From Bacteroidales bacterium (GTDB lineage: Bacteria > Bacteroidota > Bacteroidia > Bacteroidales > Bacteroidaceae): DNA of 28,364 nucleotides. The stretch is from NCBI GenBank assembly GCA_004557185.1, contig SFEP01000030.1, positions 1 to 28,364 of the forward strand. The letters are read 5' to 3'. Shown piece by piece: positions 8,552-16,637 of the stretch. Every line of letters begins with the position of its first letter. The first letter of the stretch is position 1. Below the pieces are notes generated by a model, which saw only the letters and a program-made list of their open reading frames with translations, was not told where the DNA came from and made no database searches. The position numbers were made by a program, and so were the translations under genes.

Positions 8552-9979
8552 TCAGGGCACGAGCACCAGTCGCAGTCCTACCGTCGGTGCTTTGTCGTCC
8601 TTGTTCATGGGGTTACGGTGCGTCACCGTGATTTCGTAGGCTTCGCTCATGAAGTCGCCGCCGCGGGTCACATAGGCATTCGGGTCAATGATTTCGGGGT
8701 TGGGGTTTTTTGTGGCCAAATCCACGTAGCGACGGAAGGGCGTGGCGCACCATTCGCTCACGTTGCCGCTCATGTCATACAGGTTCAGAGCGTTGCAATA
8801 CATGCCGTCTGAGGCGTGGTCGCGCAGATGGGCCTTGCCGCCGCTGTTGCGTCCGTACCAGGCCACCTCGTCGGGCACGGCTCGTCCTGCATAGGGCGTG
8901 TTGTCAGGCTCACAGCCGCCGCGGGCCGCATACTCCCACTCCGCTTCGGTGGGCAGACGCAGTTCTAGGCCCGTGAGGTCGAAGAGTTTTTGGCAGAATG
9001 CCAGGCATTCGGTCAGGCTCACGTTGGTTTGTGGCAGGTTGAGGCTGTCGTCGGGGCACTCCAAGCCCATGATGGCAGCCCATTCGCCGCGCGACACCTC
9101 CACCTTGCCCATGTAGAAGTTGCCCACGCTTTGCGCTATCGCCGGCGTTTCAAGTTCCACGTCCACATCGTCGCTGTAGGAGCCGTCGGCTTGCGGCTGC
9201 GGCCCCATCGTGAAGGTGCCGCCCTGCACGAGCACCATGCTGTCGAGCAAGGAGTGCACGGCGCGCAGTTGCGGCGTGGTGATGGCGTCGCTCCAGTTCA
9301 TGCCCACGCCCTCAATGATTTCGTCCTGCATCAGTGCCGTGCGTTCGCGTTCGGCCTGCCAGTCCATGTACTTCCACACACCCAGCACGCAGCCCGCCAC
9401 CAGCAGCAGGCAGCCCACGGCCCACGCCACCTTGCGGCGCGTGTGGCGCTGCTGCCGCAGTTTCGCGTCGTAGTCGCGCAATATTTTCTTGATGGCCTCG
9501 GGGTCGTTCTCCAGGTGGCCCATTGGGGTGCGTTCGCCCACGGTGGGCACGATGCGCTGGCTTATCATGAAGTCCACCGTGATGCCGAGCGTCTGGCCAA
9601 AACTTATCTCCGAGTGTTGCAGGGCCGTGGCCATGTGCTTGATGTCCTCGGGCAGGTTGTCAGGCTCGCCGCGGTATTTGCCGTCGGGGTTTACGGGTAT
9701 GATGTGCTTCTTGAGTTTCAGTGCCAGTTCTATTTCGCGGCGCACCCAGTCGCCCTCGTTCACGCAGCGGTTGAGCGCCCCCTCCGACATGATGAAGATA
9801 AAGATGGGTGCCTGCGCTATGGCCTGTTCAATCTTTTCGCTGAAAACGCCGTCTTTCAGTTCGTCGTAGTCCAGAAATACGGTGTAACCGCGCTGCTGCA
9901 ACATCATTTGCAGAATGCGGGCATACTGTGCGCCGCCATCGCGTCGGTAACTGATGAAGATGTCGTACTTCGTTTTCAT
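8552..9979 (-). CDS. TIR - transmembrane - FGE/SUMF1-like fusion protein (475 aa)
   Basis: Residues 4-135 form a TIR domain (YDIFISYRRDG start). The segment DWVRREIELAL places Glu82 where SARM1-type TIR NADases carry their catalytic glutamate (DWVHKEI). Residues about 183-203 are one transmembrane helix preceded by a basic patch (RHTRRK), so TIR should be cytoplasmic and the rest periplasmic. Residues 248-475 match the formylglycine-generating enzyme/SUMF1 fold: RLPTEAEWEYAARGG (341-355), LYDMSGNVSEW (400-410), VTRGG (437-441) and a GLRLVLVP end. The copper-binding cysteine pair of true FGEs, expected just after RGG, is absent, so the domain is probably a non-catalytic ligand-binding module. 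The start at 9979 is used because TIR begins there; an in-frame upstream ATG would add 43 residues. It is the first gene of the cassette with the secreted small protein and two CHAT proteins. Confidence 0.94.
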   Translation of the reverse strand: MKTKYDIFISYRRDGGAQYARILQMMLQQRGYTVFLDYDELKDGVFSEKIEQAIAQAPIFIFIMSEGALNRCVNEGDWVRREIELALKLKKHIIPVNPDGKYRGEPDNLPEDIKHMATALQHSEISFGQTLGITVDFMISQRIVPTVGERTPMGHLENDPEAIKKILRDYDAKLRQQRHTRRKVAWAVGCLLLVAGCVLGVWKYMDWQAERERTALMQDEIIEGVGMNWSDAITTPQLRAVHSLLDSMVLVQGGTFTMGPQPQADGSYSDDVDVELETPAIAQSVGNFYMGKVEVSRGEWAAIMGLECPDDSLNLPQTNVSLTECLAFCQKLFDLTGLELRLPTEAEWEYAARGGCEPDNTPYAGRAVPDEVAWYGRNSGGKAHLRDHASDGMYCNALNLYDMSGNVSEWCATPFRRYVDLATKNPNPEIIDPNAYVTRGGDFMSEAYEITVTHRNPMNKDDKAPTVGLRLVLVP

Positions 9980-10193
9980 GTGTCTAAAAAAAAGTGGTGA
10001 CAAACCCAATGTTCTTGGTATAAGTGGCTCGATGCACACCCATTTGCCGTCGAAAGGATGAATAAACGGCATGCTTTGCCCGACAGAGTGGTGGAAAAAG
10101 GGAAACAATGCCTTCGGCTTTTGGCTCCGACATGAGCCGTCGGCCCTCGTGTGGCCAGGGTGCAGACGATGCCTCGTGTGCCCTTATCGCCCT

Positions 10194-10201
10194 CAAAGAT
10201 A
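10194..10201 (-). promoter_or_regulatory. Candidate -7 box for the TIR-FGE/CHAT cassette
   Basis: Minus strand reads TATCTTTG, an exact match to the Bacteroidota TAnnTTTG -7 element. It lies just beyond the antiporter's possible terminator and about 210 nt before the TIR-FGE start. No good TTTG -33 element is found 19-21 nt upstream, so support is partial. Confidence 0.45.
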
Positions 10202-10215
10202 GGCATTTTTTTAGC

Positions 10216-10235
10216 AGAAAGCCGCACGGCGCGGC
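10216..10235 (-). terminator. Possible terminator after the antiporter gene
   Basis: On the minus strand a GCCGC/GCGGC stem (10231-10235 with 10221-10225) with a 5-nt loop is followed by TTTCT. It lies 47 bp past the antiporter stop. The stem is short and the T-run weak. Confidence 0.35.
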
Positions 10236-10281
10236 CACAAACCCGTGCGTTCTTCCGTGGCGTGCCGCCCGCCACTTGGCC

Positions 10282-12546
10282 TCACTCCCCCCGCGCTGCA
10301 GGAGGCTGCATCACGCCGCGCAGGGTGCGCAGGTGGTCGTCGGTGCCCACGAGCCACAGCGTGTCGGTACGCTTGAGCACGTGCTGGGCAGCGGCGGGAA
10401 TGATGCCGCCCGCCTCGTCCTCGAAGCCCACCACCATGCAGTGGTATTTATCGCGTATGCCGCTCTGGCTGATGCGCTGGCCAATGAGCGGCGACCCCTC
10501 GCGCAGCAGGTAGCGGCGCAGTAGCAAGCCGTCCTCGTCCGAATGGGGGGCCGGGCGCACCTCACGCTGCATGCGCTGGGTGAATTTGGCCAGACTCTCG
10601 TCGTCGCCTATCACGTCGAGGCGGTCGGAGGGGAAGAGCATGGTGTGGCCGTCGGGTATGAGAATGCGGTGCGTGCCGCGCAGCACAGCCGCCACCATCA
10701 CCCCCTCGTTGTGGCCGAAGCCCAGTTCGGCCAGGCGCTTGCCCGCCCAGGTGGAGTCCTCGGGCAGTTCCACCTCCGTCAGGTGCAGGTTGCGGCTTTG
10801 CAGACGGCCCGCGTAGCCCGGCATGCCCCCCTGCTCGTGCCGCGCCTGCACCTCGCGTTGCCGCAGGTTTTGCAGAAAGGTGCGCTCCAGTTTGATGCTC
10901 GTCCACTTCACGCGGCGGCTCTTGACCATCAGCATCACTATGGCCAGCGAGGCCAGCACGTGCCACGGCCACCACAGGGGCGAGAGGAAGTTGAGCACGT
11001 AGTACACGCAGGCCGCGGCCACGGCATAGCGCGCCGTAAAGGTGCACCACAGCCCCACGCGGTCAGCACGGCTGCGGCGGAACAGGGCCTTCCATTCGGC
11101 CGAGTGATTTTTGCGCATCACAATGGCACGCAGAAAGGGCGACGCCGCCAGCAGCGTGAGCAGGCCGCACACCACGTTGCCAGGCCAGTGCCCCAGCGTG
11201 TGGCGCGACAGTGGCAGCAGCACCGAGAAGGCCAGACCGATGACGCCCACCGAGAGCGAGAGGTAGGCTCCCACCTGGCTCAGCAGCGCCGTGAGCAGCG
11301 AGCGCCACAGCAGGTGCTGTGGCGGCGTGGCGGCGTGGCGCGCGCCGCGGTGGTCGAGCCGCTTGAGCACGGGCTGCGGTATGGCACGCTCCGCCCAGGC
11401 CGCCACGGGCACGGCAGCACGTATCATGTAGGGCGTGAAGAAGGTGGTGATGATGCTCACCGCCACCACCACGGGGTAGAGAAACGAGGCTGTGACGTGG
11501 AGCGACACGCCGAGCGAGGCAATGATAAACGCAAATTCGCCTATCTGGCACATGGAGAAACCGCAGCGAATGGCCGTACGCAGGGGATGTCCCGAGAGCA
11601 GGAAACTGGCTGTGCCCAGTACCGACTGCCCCGCTATGATGGCCAGACAGATGACCACGATGGGCACGGCGTAGGCTGTGAGCACCGCGGGGTCGACCAG
11701 CATGCCCACCGACACGAAGAAGACGGCGCCGAAGAGGTCCTTCACGGGCGACACCAGTCGCTCAATGTGCTCGGCCTCCACCGTTTCGGCCAGAATGCTG
11801 CCCATCATGAAGGCGCCAAACGCTGCGCTGTAGCCAGCACGGCAAGCTATCGACACCAGCAGGAAGCACAGACCCACGCTCACCACAAGCAGCGTTTCGC
11901 GGTTCATCCACCGCTGCGTGCGACGCAGAAAGGTGGGCACCACATACAGCCCCACCACAAACCACAGGATGAGGAAAAAGGCCAGTTTGAACAGGCTGCC
12001 CATGAGCTGCACGCCCTCAAACTGCCGCGACACGGCCATGGCGCTGAGCACCACCATGAGCAAGATGCCCAGTATGTCCTCGAGTATGAGCACCGAGAGC
12101 ACCTCGCCGGCAAACTTCTGCTGGCGCAGGCCCAGGTCGTCGAAGGCCTTGTAGATGATGGTGGTGCTCGACATGGCCAGCATGCCGCCCAGGAAGAGGC
12201 TGTTCATGCTCGACCACCCGAACAGGTGCCCCACAATGCTGCCCACACTCATCATGCTGAAGATGATGCAGCAGGCGGCTATGACGGGACCCATGCCCAT
12301 TTTCACAATCTTCTTGAACGAAAAGTCGAGGCCCAAGGTGAACATGAGAAAGATGACGCCGATGTCGGCCCACGTCTGTATGCTCCCCGTGTCGGTCACC
12401 GTGGGGGTAAAGGGCATGTGCGGCCCGGCTATGAAACCGGCCACAATGTAGCCAAGCACGAGCGGCTGCTTGAGACGCTTGAAAACGAGGGTGGTGACAC
12501 CTGCTACCACGAGGATGAGGGCGAGGTCGGCTATGAGTTGCTGCAT
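10282..12546 (-). CDS. CPA2-family cation/proton antiporter with C-terminal RCK_C domains (754 aa)
   Basis: The N-terminal ~400 residues are a Kef-type sodium or potassium/proton exchanger with about 12 membrane helices. Family features include LGYIVAGFIAGP (31-42), FLMFTLGLDFS and LILEDILGILLMV. Further helices follow at about 425-560. The C-terminal part carries two TrkA-C-like (RCK_C) modules, at about 590-660 (LTEVELPEDSTWAGKRL, RLDVIGDD) and 680-745 (GSPLIGQRI, TLWLVGTDDHL). These usually bind a regulatory ligand. No full NAD-binding RCK_N Rossmann fold is visible, unlike KefB/KefC. It acts in the inner membrane in potassium, sodium or pH homeostasis; the ion is not determinable here. 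It is followed on the same strand by the TIR-FGE cassette after a 302-bp gap, probably as a separate transcription unit. Confidence 0.93.
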   Translation of the reverse strand: MQQLIADLALILVVAGVTTLVFKRLKQPLVLGYIVAGFIAGPHMPFTPTVTDTGSIQTWADIGVIFLMFTLGLDFSFKKIVKMGMGPVIAACCIIFSMMSVGSIVGHLFGWSSMNSLFLGGMLAMSSTTIIYKAFDDLGLRQQKFAGEVLSVLILEDILGILLMVVLSAMAVSRQFEGVQLMGSLFKLAFFLILWFVVGLYVVPTFLRRTQRWMNRETLLVVSVGLCFLLVSIACRAGYSAAFGAFMMGSILAETVEAEHIERLVSPVKDLFGAVFFVSVGMLVDPAVLTAYAVPIVVICLAIIAGQSVLGTASFLLSGHPLRTAIRCGFSMCQIGEFAFIIASLGVSLHVTASFLYPVVVAVSIITTFFTPYMIRAAVPVAAWAERAIPQPVLKRLDHRGARHAATPPQHLLWRSLLTALLSQVGAYLSLSVGVIGLAFSVLLPLSRHTLGHWPGNVVCGLLTLLAASPFLRAIVMRKNHSAEWKALFRRSRADRVGLWCTFTARYAVAAACVYYVLNFLSPLWWPWHVLASLAIVMLMVKSRRVKWTSIKLERTFLQNLRQREVQARHEQGGMPGYAGRLQSRNLHLTEVELPEDSTWAGKRLAELGFGHNEGVMVAAVLRGTHRILIPDGHTMLFPSDRLDVIGDDESLAKFTQRMQREVRPAPHSDEDGLLLRRYLLREGSPLIGQRISQSGIRDKYHCMVVGFEDEAGGIIPAAAQHVLKRTDTLWLVGTDDHLRTLRGVMQPPAARGE

Positions 12547-12588
12547 AGGGCTATGGGTTGCTGCTTGAGGCTATGGGGTGGATGCGGG
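12529..12588. repeat. 20-bp tandem repeat across the antiporter start
   Basis: Three consecutive 20-bp units begin GGCTATG (12529, 12549 and 12569). The first two are nearly identical and the third is degenerate. The antiporter ATG (12544-12546, minus) lies in the first unit; the equivalent position in the second unit has lost the start codon. Confidence 0.7.
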
Positions 12589-12713
12589 TGGGCGGAAAAC
12601 GGCCTGCGGCCGCTGGTGGCGGGTGGGCGTGGCGGGCATGTGGAGAGGAGGTGCGGCGTAAGGCTCACTGCCCGTCTGAGGCCGCAAACGCTGAGGGGCA
12701 CAGCGCGAAATAG

Positions 12714-12860
12714 ATGCCGTGTGAGAGAGTTTCCATGCCGTGTGAGAAAACCTCCATGCCGTGCAAAAAAAATTCCATGCTTTTCAAATTTTTTTCCAAG
12801 CCTTGAAAAAACTTTTTCAAGCGTTGGAAAAATATTTTCAAGGCATGGAGATTTTTTTGA
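12714..12860. repeat. Seven-unit degenerate 21-bp tandem array
   Basis: Seven consecutive 21-bp units start at 12714, 12735, 12756, 12777, 12798, 12819 and 12840. The first three begin ATGCCGTG and the first four end in CC; later units drift to A/T-rich versions (AAGCCTTG, AAGCGTTG) but keep exact spacing. The plus strand is open and reads degenerate heptapeptides such as CRVREFP and SVGKIFS. The same unit architecture recurs near 26.4-26.6 kb. Function unknown. Confidence 0.85.
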
Positions 12861-12935
12861 AAATAGGAGCGGTCAATTTACCCCTATTCCCGTTGCTGCA
12901 AACTGCGTGGAGTGGGGCAGACCCGCTATGAGGCA

Positions 12936-12974
12936 TGAGGCAGCACCGGCTACGGAGAGCACGATGCTGCCTCA
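12936..12974 (-). terminator. Hairpin downstream of pepT
   Basis: A perfect 10-bp inverted repeat (TGAGGCAGCA at 12936-12945, TGCTGCCTCA at 12965-12974) with a 19-nt loop lies 17 bp after the pepT stop. There is no T-run, so it may be a terminator stem or an mRNA-stabilising 3' structure. Confidence 0.5.
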
Positions 12975-12990
12975 GGGCGTGGCCGGGGGG

Positions 12991-14226
12991 TTACCGCTGG
13001 CCGAAGTGTGCGGCGGTGAGCTCGCAAATTTTCACTACCAGTTCGCTGGCCTTTTCGAGCGAGGGAATGGGCAGGAACTCGTGCGGACCGTGGAAGTTGA
13101 GGCCGCCTGCGAAAAGGTTGGGGCAGGGCAGACCCATGAACGAGAGCTGCGCGCCGTCGGTGCCGCCGCGAATGGCCCGTACGCGGGGCGTGATGCCCGT
13201 CTGCTTCATGGCCTCGAGGGCGAGGTCTACCACATGGGGCACGGGTTCTATCATCTGGCGCATGTTGTAGTACTGGTCGGCTATTTCCACGCTCACCGTG
13301 CCCTCGCCGTAGCGGGCGTTGGCCCAGTCGGCGGCGCGCTGCATGAGCACCTTGCGCTCCTCGAAGCGGGCTTTGGAGTGGTCGCGTATGATGTAGGTAA
13401 GACGGGCCTGCTCCACGTTGCCCTCAAGGTTGAGCAGGTGGAAGAAACCCTCGTACTCGGTGGTGTGCTCGGGCGTTTCGGCCACGGGCATCTGGGCGGC
13501 AAACTCGGCTGCCACGCGGGCGGCGTTCACCATTTTGCCCTTGGCGTAGCCGGGATGCACGCTCACGCCGTGCACGCTGACCTTGGCCGAGGCGGCGTTG
13601 AAGTTCTCGTATTCCAGTTCACCCATTTCGCCGCCGTCCATGGTGTAGGCCCAGGCGCAGCCGAACTTTTCGACGTCGAACTTGTGGGCGCCGAGTCCTA
13701 TCTCCTCGTCGGGGTTGAAGCCTACGCGTATCTTGCCGTGCTTCACTTCGGGGTGTGCCACGAGGTAGGCCATGGCCTGCACAATTTCGGCTATGCCGGC
13801 CTTGTCGTCGGCGCCGAGCAGGGTGTGGCCGTCGGTCACAATGAGGTCCTCGCCCACGTGGTCGCGCAGTTCGGGGAACTTGACGGGCGAGGTGACGATG
13901 CCCGCCTCAGCATCGAGCACGATGTCGCCGCCGTCGTAGGCTTTGACGATGCGGGGCTTGACGTGGGCTCCCGAGCAATCGGGGCTGGTGTCCATGTGGG
14001 CTATGAAGCCGATGGTGGGCACCTCGGCGTCGGTGTTGGCGGGCAGCGTGGCGTAGACGTAGCCGTTGGCGTCCATCTCAACCTCGGTGAGCCCGATGGC
14101 CTGCAGTTCCTCGGTGAGGTAGGCAGCCAGTTTGAGCTGCTTGTCGGTGCTGGGCGTTTTGCCGGCGTCCTCGGCCGACTGCGTGTCGAACGACACGTAT
14201 TTCAGAAAGCGATCTACAATGTTCAT
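12991..14226 (-). CDS. pepT: Peptidase T, tripeptide aminopeptidase (411 aa)
   Basis: This is a cytoplasmic M20-family di-zinc aminopeptidase that removes the N-terminal residue of tripeptides. Metal ligands and catalytic residues lie at the expected places: His77 and Asp79 in IAHMDTSPD, Asp140 in LLGADDKAG, Glu174/Glu175 in NPDEEIGLGAH, Asp197 in YTMDGGE, and His in the C-terminal FHGPHEFLP motif. Length matches the family (about 408-415). The start MNIVDRFLKYVSFDTQS matches the usual PepT beginning. It lies 152 bp after the DPP III gene on the same strand, giving a peptide-catabolism pair with DPP III outside the cytoplasm and PepT inside. A hairpin lies just past its stop. Confidence 0.96.
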   Translation of the reverse strand: MNIVDRFLKYVSFDTQSAEDAGKTPSTDKQLKLAAYLTEELQAIGLTEVEMDANGYVYATLPANTDAEVPTIGFIAHMDTSPDCSGAHVKPRIVKAYDGGDIVLDAEAGIVTSPVKFPELRDHVGEDLIVTDGHTLLGADDKAGIAEIVQAMAYLVAHPEVKHGKIRVGFNPDEEIGLGAHKFDVEKFGCAWAYTMDGGEMGELEYENFNAASAKVSVHGVSVHPGYAKGKMVNAARVAAEFAAQMPVAETPEHTTEYEGFFHLLNLEGNVEQARLTYIIRDHSKARFEERKVLMQRAADWANARYGEGTVSVEIADQYYNMRQMIEPVPHVVDLALEAMKQTGITPRVRAIRGGTDGAQLSFMGLPCPNLFAGGLNFHGPHEFLPIPSLEKASELVVKICELTAAHFGQR

Positions 14227-14378
14227 GTCGTGTGTGGTTGCTATAAGTGGGTTTGCTTGTCAATGCGCTTGGCAAGACGTAAAATTTTGAATGCAGAGAA
14301 AGGGTACGGTGGGAAGACCATTCCGCTATATAAGGAGTGGTTTGCCGCGGGCGTGTGGCGGGTCGGTGTGTCGTGGCC

Positions 14379-16421
14379 TCAGAGGCCCGAGTAGTCGCGG
14401 CTGTAGCGCAGCATTTGCTCGTCGTAGCTCTCGGTATAGTCAAGAGTTACGTTGGTGATGTGGCCCTGTGCATCGCGCACGGCGTGGTACACGGGGTTGA
14501 TGAAGCCCTTGTAAGGCTTGAGCTGCAAACGCTCGTAGCGTGCGAGCACCTCCTTGTGCAGGTTGGCATCCACCTTCACGCCGTAGTCCTCCACGAGGCG
14601 GCGTGCGGCTTCGTAGTCGCCCTCGCTCTTGATGCGCTGCACCTCGGCCAGCAAACTGCCGAAGAGGCCTCGCAGGGCTGCGTAGTCGTTCACCTGCACG
14701 TAAGTCTTGCCCTTGCGCTTCACCATTTCCACCACGCGCTTGTCGCGGCCTTTCTCAAGCACCCAGCGGGCAATGAGGGCACGGTTGCGCATGTGGGCCT
14801 CCTCAATCTGCAGGCCCGGTTTGATGCGCACGAGTTGCGTCATGAGGCCGTTCATCATGTAGGAGTAGTACTGGCTCTTGTAGGCTTCGGCGTTGGGCGT
14901 GAGGCCGAGTTCAAGCATTTTGTCGTCGGCCAGGTAGTAGAGGCCGAAGAGGTCGGCGCGTGCCTCCTCGATGGTCGAGGCGTAGGAGCGCAGCGAGTCG
15001 GGGTCGGTGGTGGGCAGCAGTCGGCCGCTGCCGTGGCCCAGGCATTCGTGCAGGTCGGTGTGCAGGTCGTCGCAGAGGTCGCCATACTGCGCCAGCAGGT
15101 GGCGTGTGGCATCGTCGATGACAAACTCGCGGTCCATGCCGTTGCCGTGGGCCGCCTTGTTGTAGGCGTCGGTCAGGTTGCCAATAGTCACGCTCTTCGA
15201 ACCGTGCTCGCGGCGCACCCAGTCGGAGTTAGGCAGGTTGATGCCGATGGCCGTCGAGGGGTAGAGGTCGCCGCCCAGTATGGCTGCGGTGATGACCTTG
15301 GCCGACACGCCCTTCACCTTTTCCTTGCGAAACTCGGGGGCTACGGGCGAGTGGTCTTCAAACCACTGCGCGTTGTCGCTGAGGGCCTGTGCGCGGCGGG
15401 TGGCGGCCACATTCTTGAAGTTCACAATGGCCTCCCACGAAGCCTTGAGGCCGAGGGGGTCGCCGTAGGTCTCGGTAAAGTAGTTGGTAAAGTCAACCAG
15501 TCCCTCCGTCTCTTTGAGCCAGCTGATGGAGTAGGTGTCGAAGAGGCGCAGGTCGCCCGTGCGGTACACCTGCACCAGGAGGTCGATGACGTGCTGCTGC
15601 TCGGGCGTGTCGGCATAGGGGCGGGCCTTGAGCAGGTTGTCGACAATGCGGCTGATGGCGCCGCCGTAGAGGCCGCCCGTGCGCCACACGTTCTCGGTGA
15701 GCGAGCCCCAGGGGTCGCGCTCCAAACGGCTGTTCATGCCCGTCATGACGGGGTGCGGGTCGGCCGGGGCCTTGCGCTGGGCGTAGAAGGTTTCGGCCTC
15801 CTGCTGCGTGATGCCCGGCGCGTAGTAGTTGCAGGCCGAGGTGAGCAGCAGGTCGTCGCCGTCCTTCTGGTTGACGCGCATGGGCATCACCGAGGGGTCG
15901 AACATCACGGGGAAGAGTTCTCGGCACATGTCGTCCACGCTCTGCCCGGCCTGGAGCGGCAGCAGCGCGGGGCTCACGCTCTGCAAGGCCTGGCGCAGCT
16001 GCTCGGGCTTGAAGGCGGGGAGGAACTTCTCAGAGCCGTAGTGGTGGTGTATGCCCGACGAGAACCACACCCGCTTCAGGTATTCGCCCAGTTGGGTGTA
16101 GAAGGCGTCGGTGTGCGAGCCGTTGTAGTGCGTGTAGACGGCCTCGAGCAGCTGGCGGATGCGCAGGTTGTAGCGGCCGTTCTGGTCGAAGAGGATGTCG
16201 CGGCCGTGCAGGGCAGCCTCCTGCAGGTAGTAGATGTACGTTTTCTGTTTCAAGGTGAGGCCTTCGAAGCCCTCCACCTTGTATCGCAGCATCTGAATGT
16301 CGGCAAACGATTCGTCGGTGTAGGCAAAAGCCGGCTCAGCGGGAGCCTGCTGTGCCGTGGCCGGCGAGTGTGCCGCCACTGATGCCGTGGCAAGAACCAT
16401 AGCAGTCATAAGGTGTTTCAT
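14379..16421 (-). CDS. Dipeptidyl peptidase III, exported, M49 family (680 aa)
   Basis: This is a zinc metallopeptidase releasing N-terminal dipeptides from oligopeptides. The zinc motif HECLGH (458-463, with catalytic Glu459) is the six-residue form known from the Bacteroides thetaiotaomicron enzyme; most family members have HELLGH. The second motif EEARAD (485-490) supplies the third zinc ligand. The start at 16421 opens a signal peptide (MKHLMTAMVLATASVAAHS, then ATA-QQ), while the longer in-frame start would bury it. Residues 35-450 cover the upper and lower lobes, and the length is near the family's 650-730. It is likely periplasmic or surface-associated. A well-formed promoter lies about 180 nt upstream, in the region divergent with the UDP-glucose dehydrogenase gene. 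PepT follows on the same strand. Confidence 0.95.
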   Translation of the reverse strand: MKHLMTAMVLATASVAAHSPATAQQAPAEPAFAYTDESFADIQMLRYKVEGFEGLTLKQKTYIYYLQEAALHGRDILFDQNGRYNLRIRQLLEAVYTHYNGSHTDAFYTQLGEYLKRVWFSSGIHHHYGSEKFLPAFKPEQLRQALQSVSPALLPLQAGQSVDDMCRELFPVMFDPSVMPMRVNQKDGDDLLLTSACNYYAPGITQQEAETFYAQRKAPADPHPVMTGMNSRLERDPWGSLTENVWRTGGLYGGAISRIVDNLLKARPYADTPEQQHVIDLLVQVYRTGDLRLFDTYSISWLKETEGLVDFTNYFTETYGDPLGLKASWEAIVNFKNVAATRRAQALSDNAQWFEDHSPVAPEFRKEKVKGVSAKVITAAILGGDLYPSTAIGINLPNSDWVRREHGSKSVTIGNLTDAYNKAAHGNGMDREFVIDDATRHLLAQYGDLCDDLHTDLHECLGHGSGRLLPTTDPDSLRSYASTIEEARADLFGLYYLADDKMLELGLTPNAEAYKSQYYSYMMNGLMTQLVRIKPGLQIEEAHMRNRALIARWVLEKGRDKRVVEMVKRKGKTYVQVNDYAALRGLFGSLLAEVQRIKSEGDYEAARRLVEDYGVKVDANLHKEVLARYERLQLKPYKGFINPVYHAVRDAQGHITNVTLDYTESYDEQMLRYSRDYSGL

Positions 16422-16606
16422 AAATTGGGGGATAGGAAAATAAGCGTAAGACGGTGTGTCATCATGGCCAATCTGCTTCGTTGCTATCGGCATTCGGGCT
16501 TTAGTACACTCTCTGCGCCCTCAGCCTCAGCGCCTTGCATCTTAGCCATTCTGACGAACCTTCGAGTGCGCGTCAAAATTTGCATTTTGACACACCCTCA
16601 CCCCTG

Positions 16607-16637
16607 CAAATTTAGTGTTTGCCCTGCTCTTGACAAA
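16607..16637 (-). promoter_or_regulatory. Promoter for the DPP III gene
   Basis: The minus strand reads TTTG (16637-16634), 19 nt of spacer, then TAAATTTG (16614-16607). This is an exact Bacteroidota sigma-ABfr promoter: TTTG, N19-21, TAnnTTTG. It implies a 5' leader of roughly 180 nt before the start at 16421. Confidence 0.75.

Larger units (their letters stand above)
9980..10281. other. 302-bp gap between antiporter stop and TIR-FGE start
   Basis: No convincing gene was found. It holds a possible terminator hairpin for the antiporter (10221-10235, minus) and a TAnnTTTG-type box (10194-10201, minus). Downstream of these is a roughly 210-nt leader for the TIR-FGE cassette. A 49-codon minus-strand frame ending at 9984 has no features of a real protein. 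Confidence 0.6.
12547..12990. other. 444-bp gene-free region between pepT and the antiporter
   Basis: It contains the 20-bp tandem repeat at the antiporter start, the 21-bp-period array at 12714-12860 and a hairpin 3' of pepT. No supported gene was found. A long plus-strand frame crossing it is antisense to two real genes. Confidence 0.7.

Noticed and set aside
8552..9979. Active formylglycine-generating enzyme or sulfatase maturase
   Set aside because: The catalytic cysteine pair is missing, no sulfatase gene is nearby, and the domain is fused to TIR.
10543..14394. 1283-codon plus-strand open frame across the antiporter and pepT
   Set aside because: It is antisense to two well-supported genes, its product is low-complexity (His/Gly/Ala-rich), and it exists because GC-rich coding DNA leaves antisense frames open.
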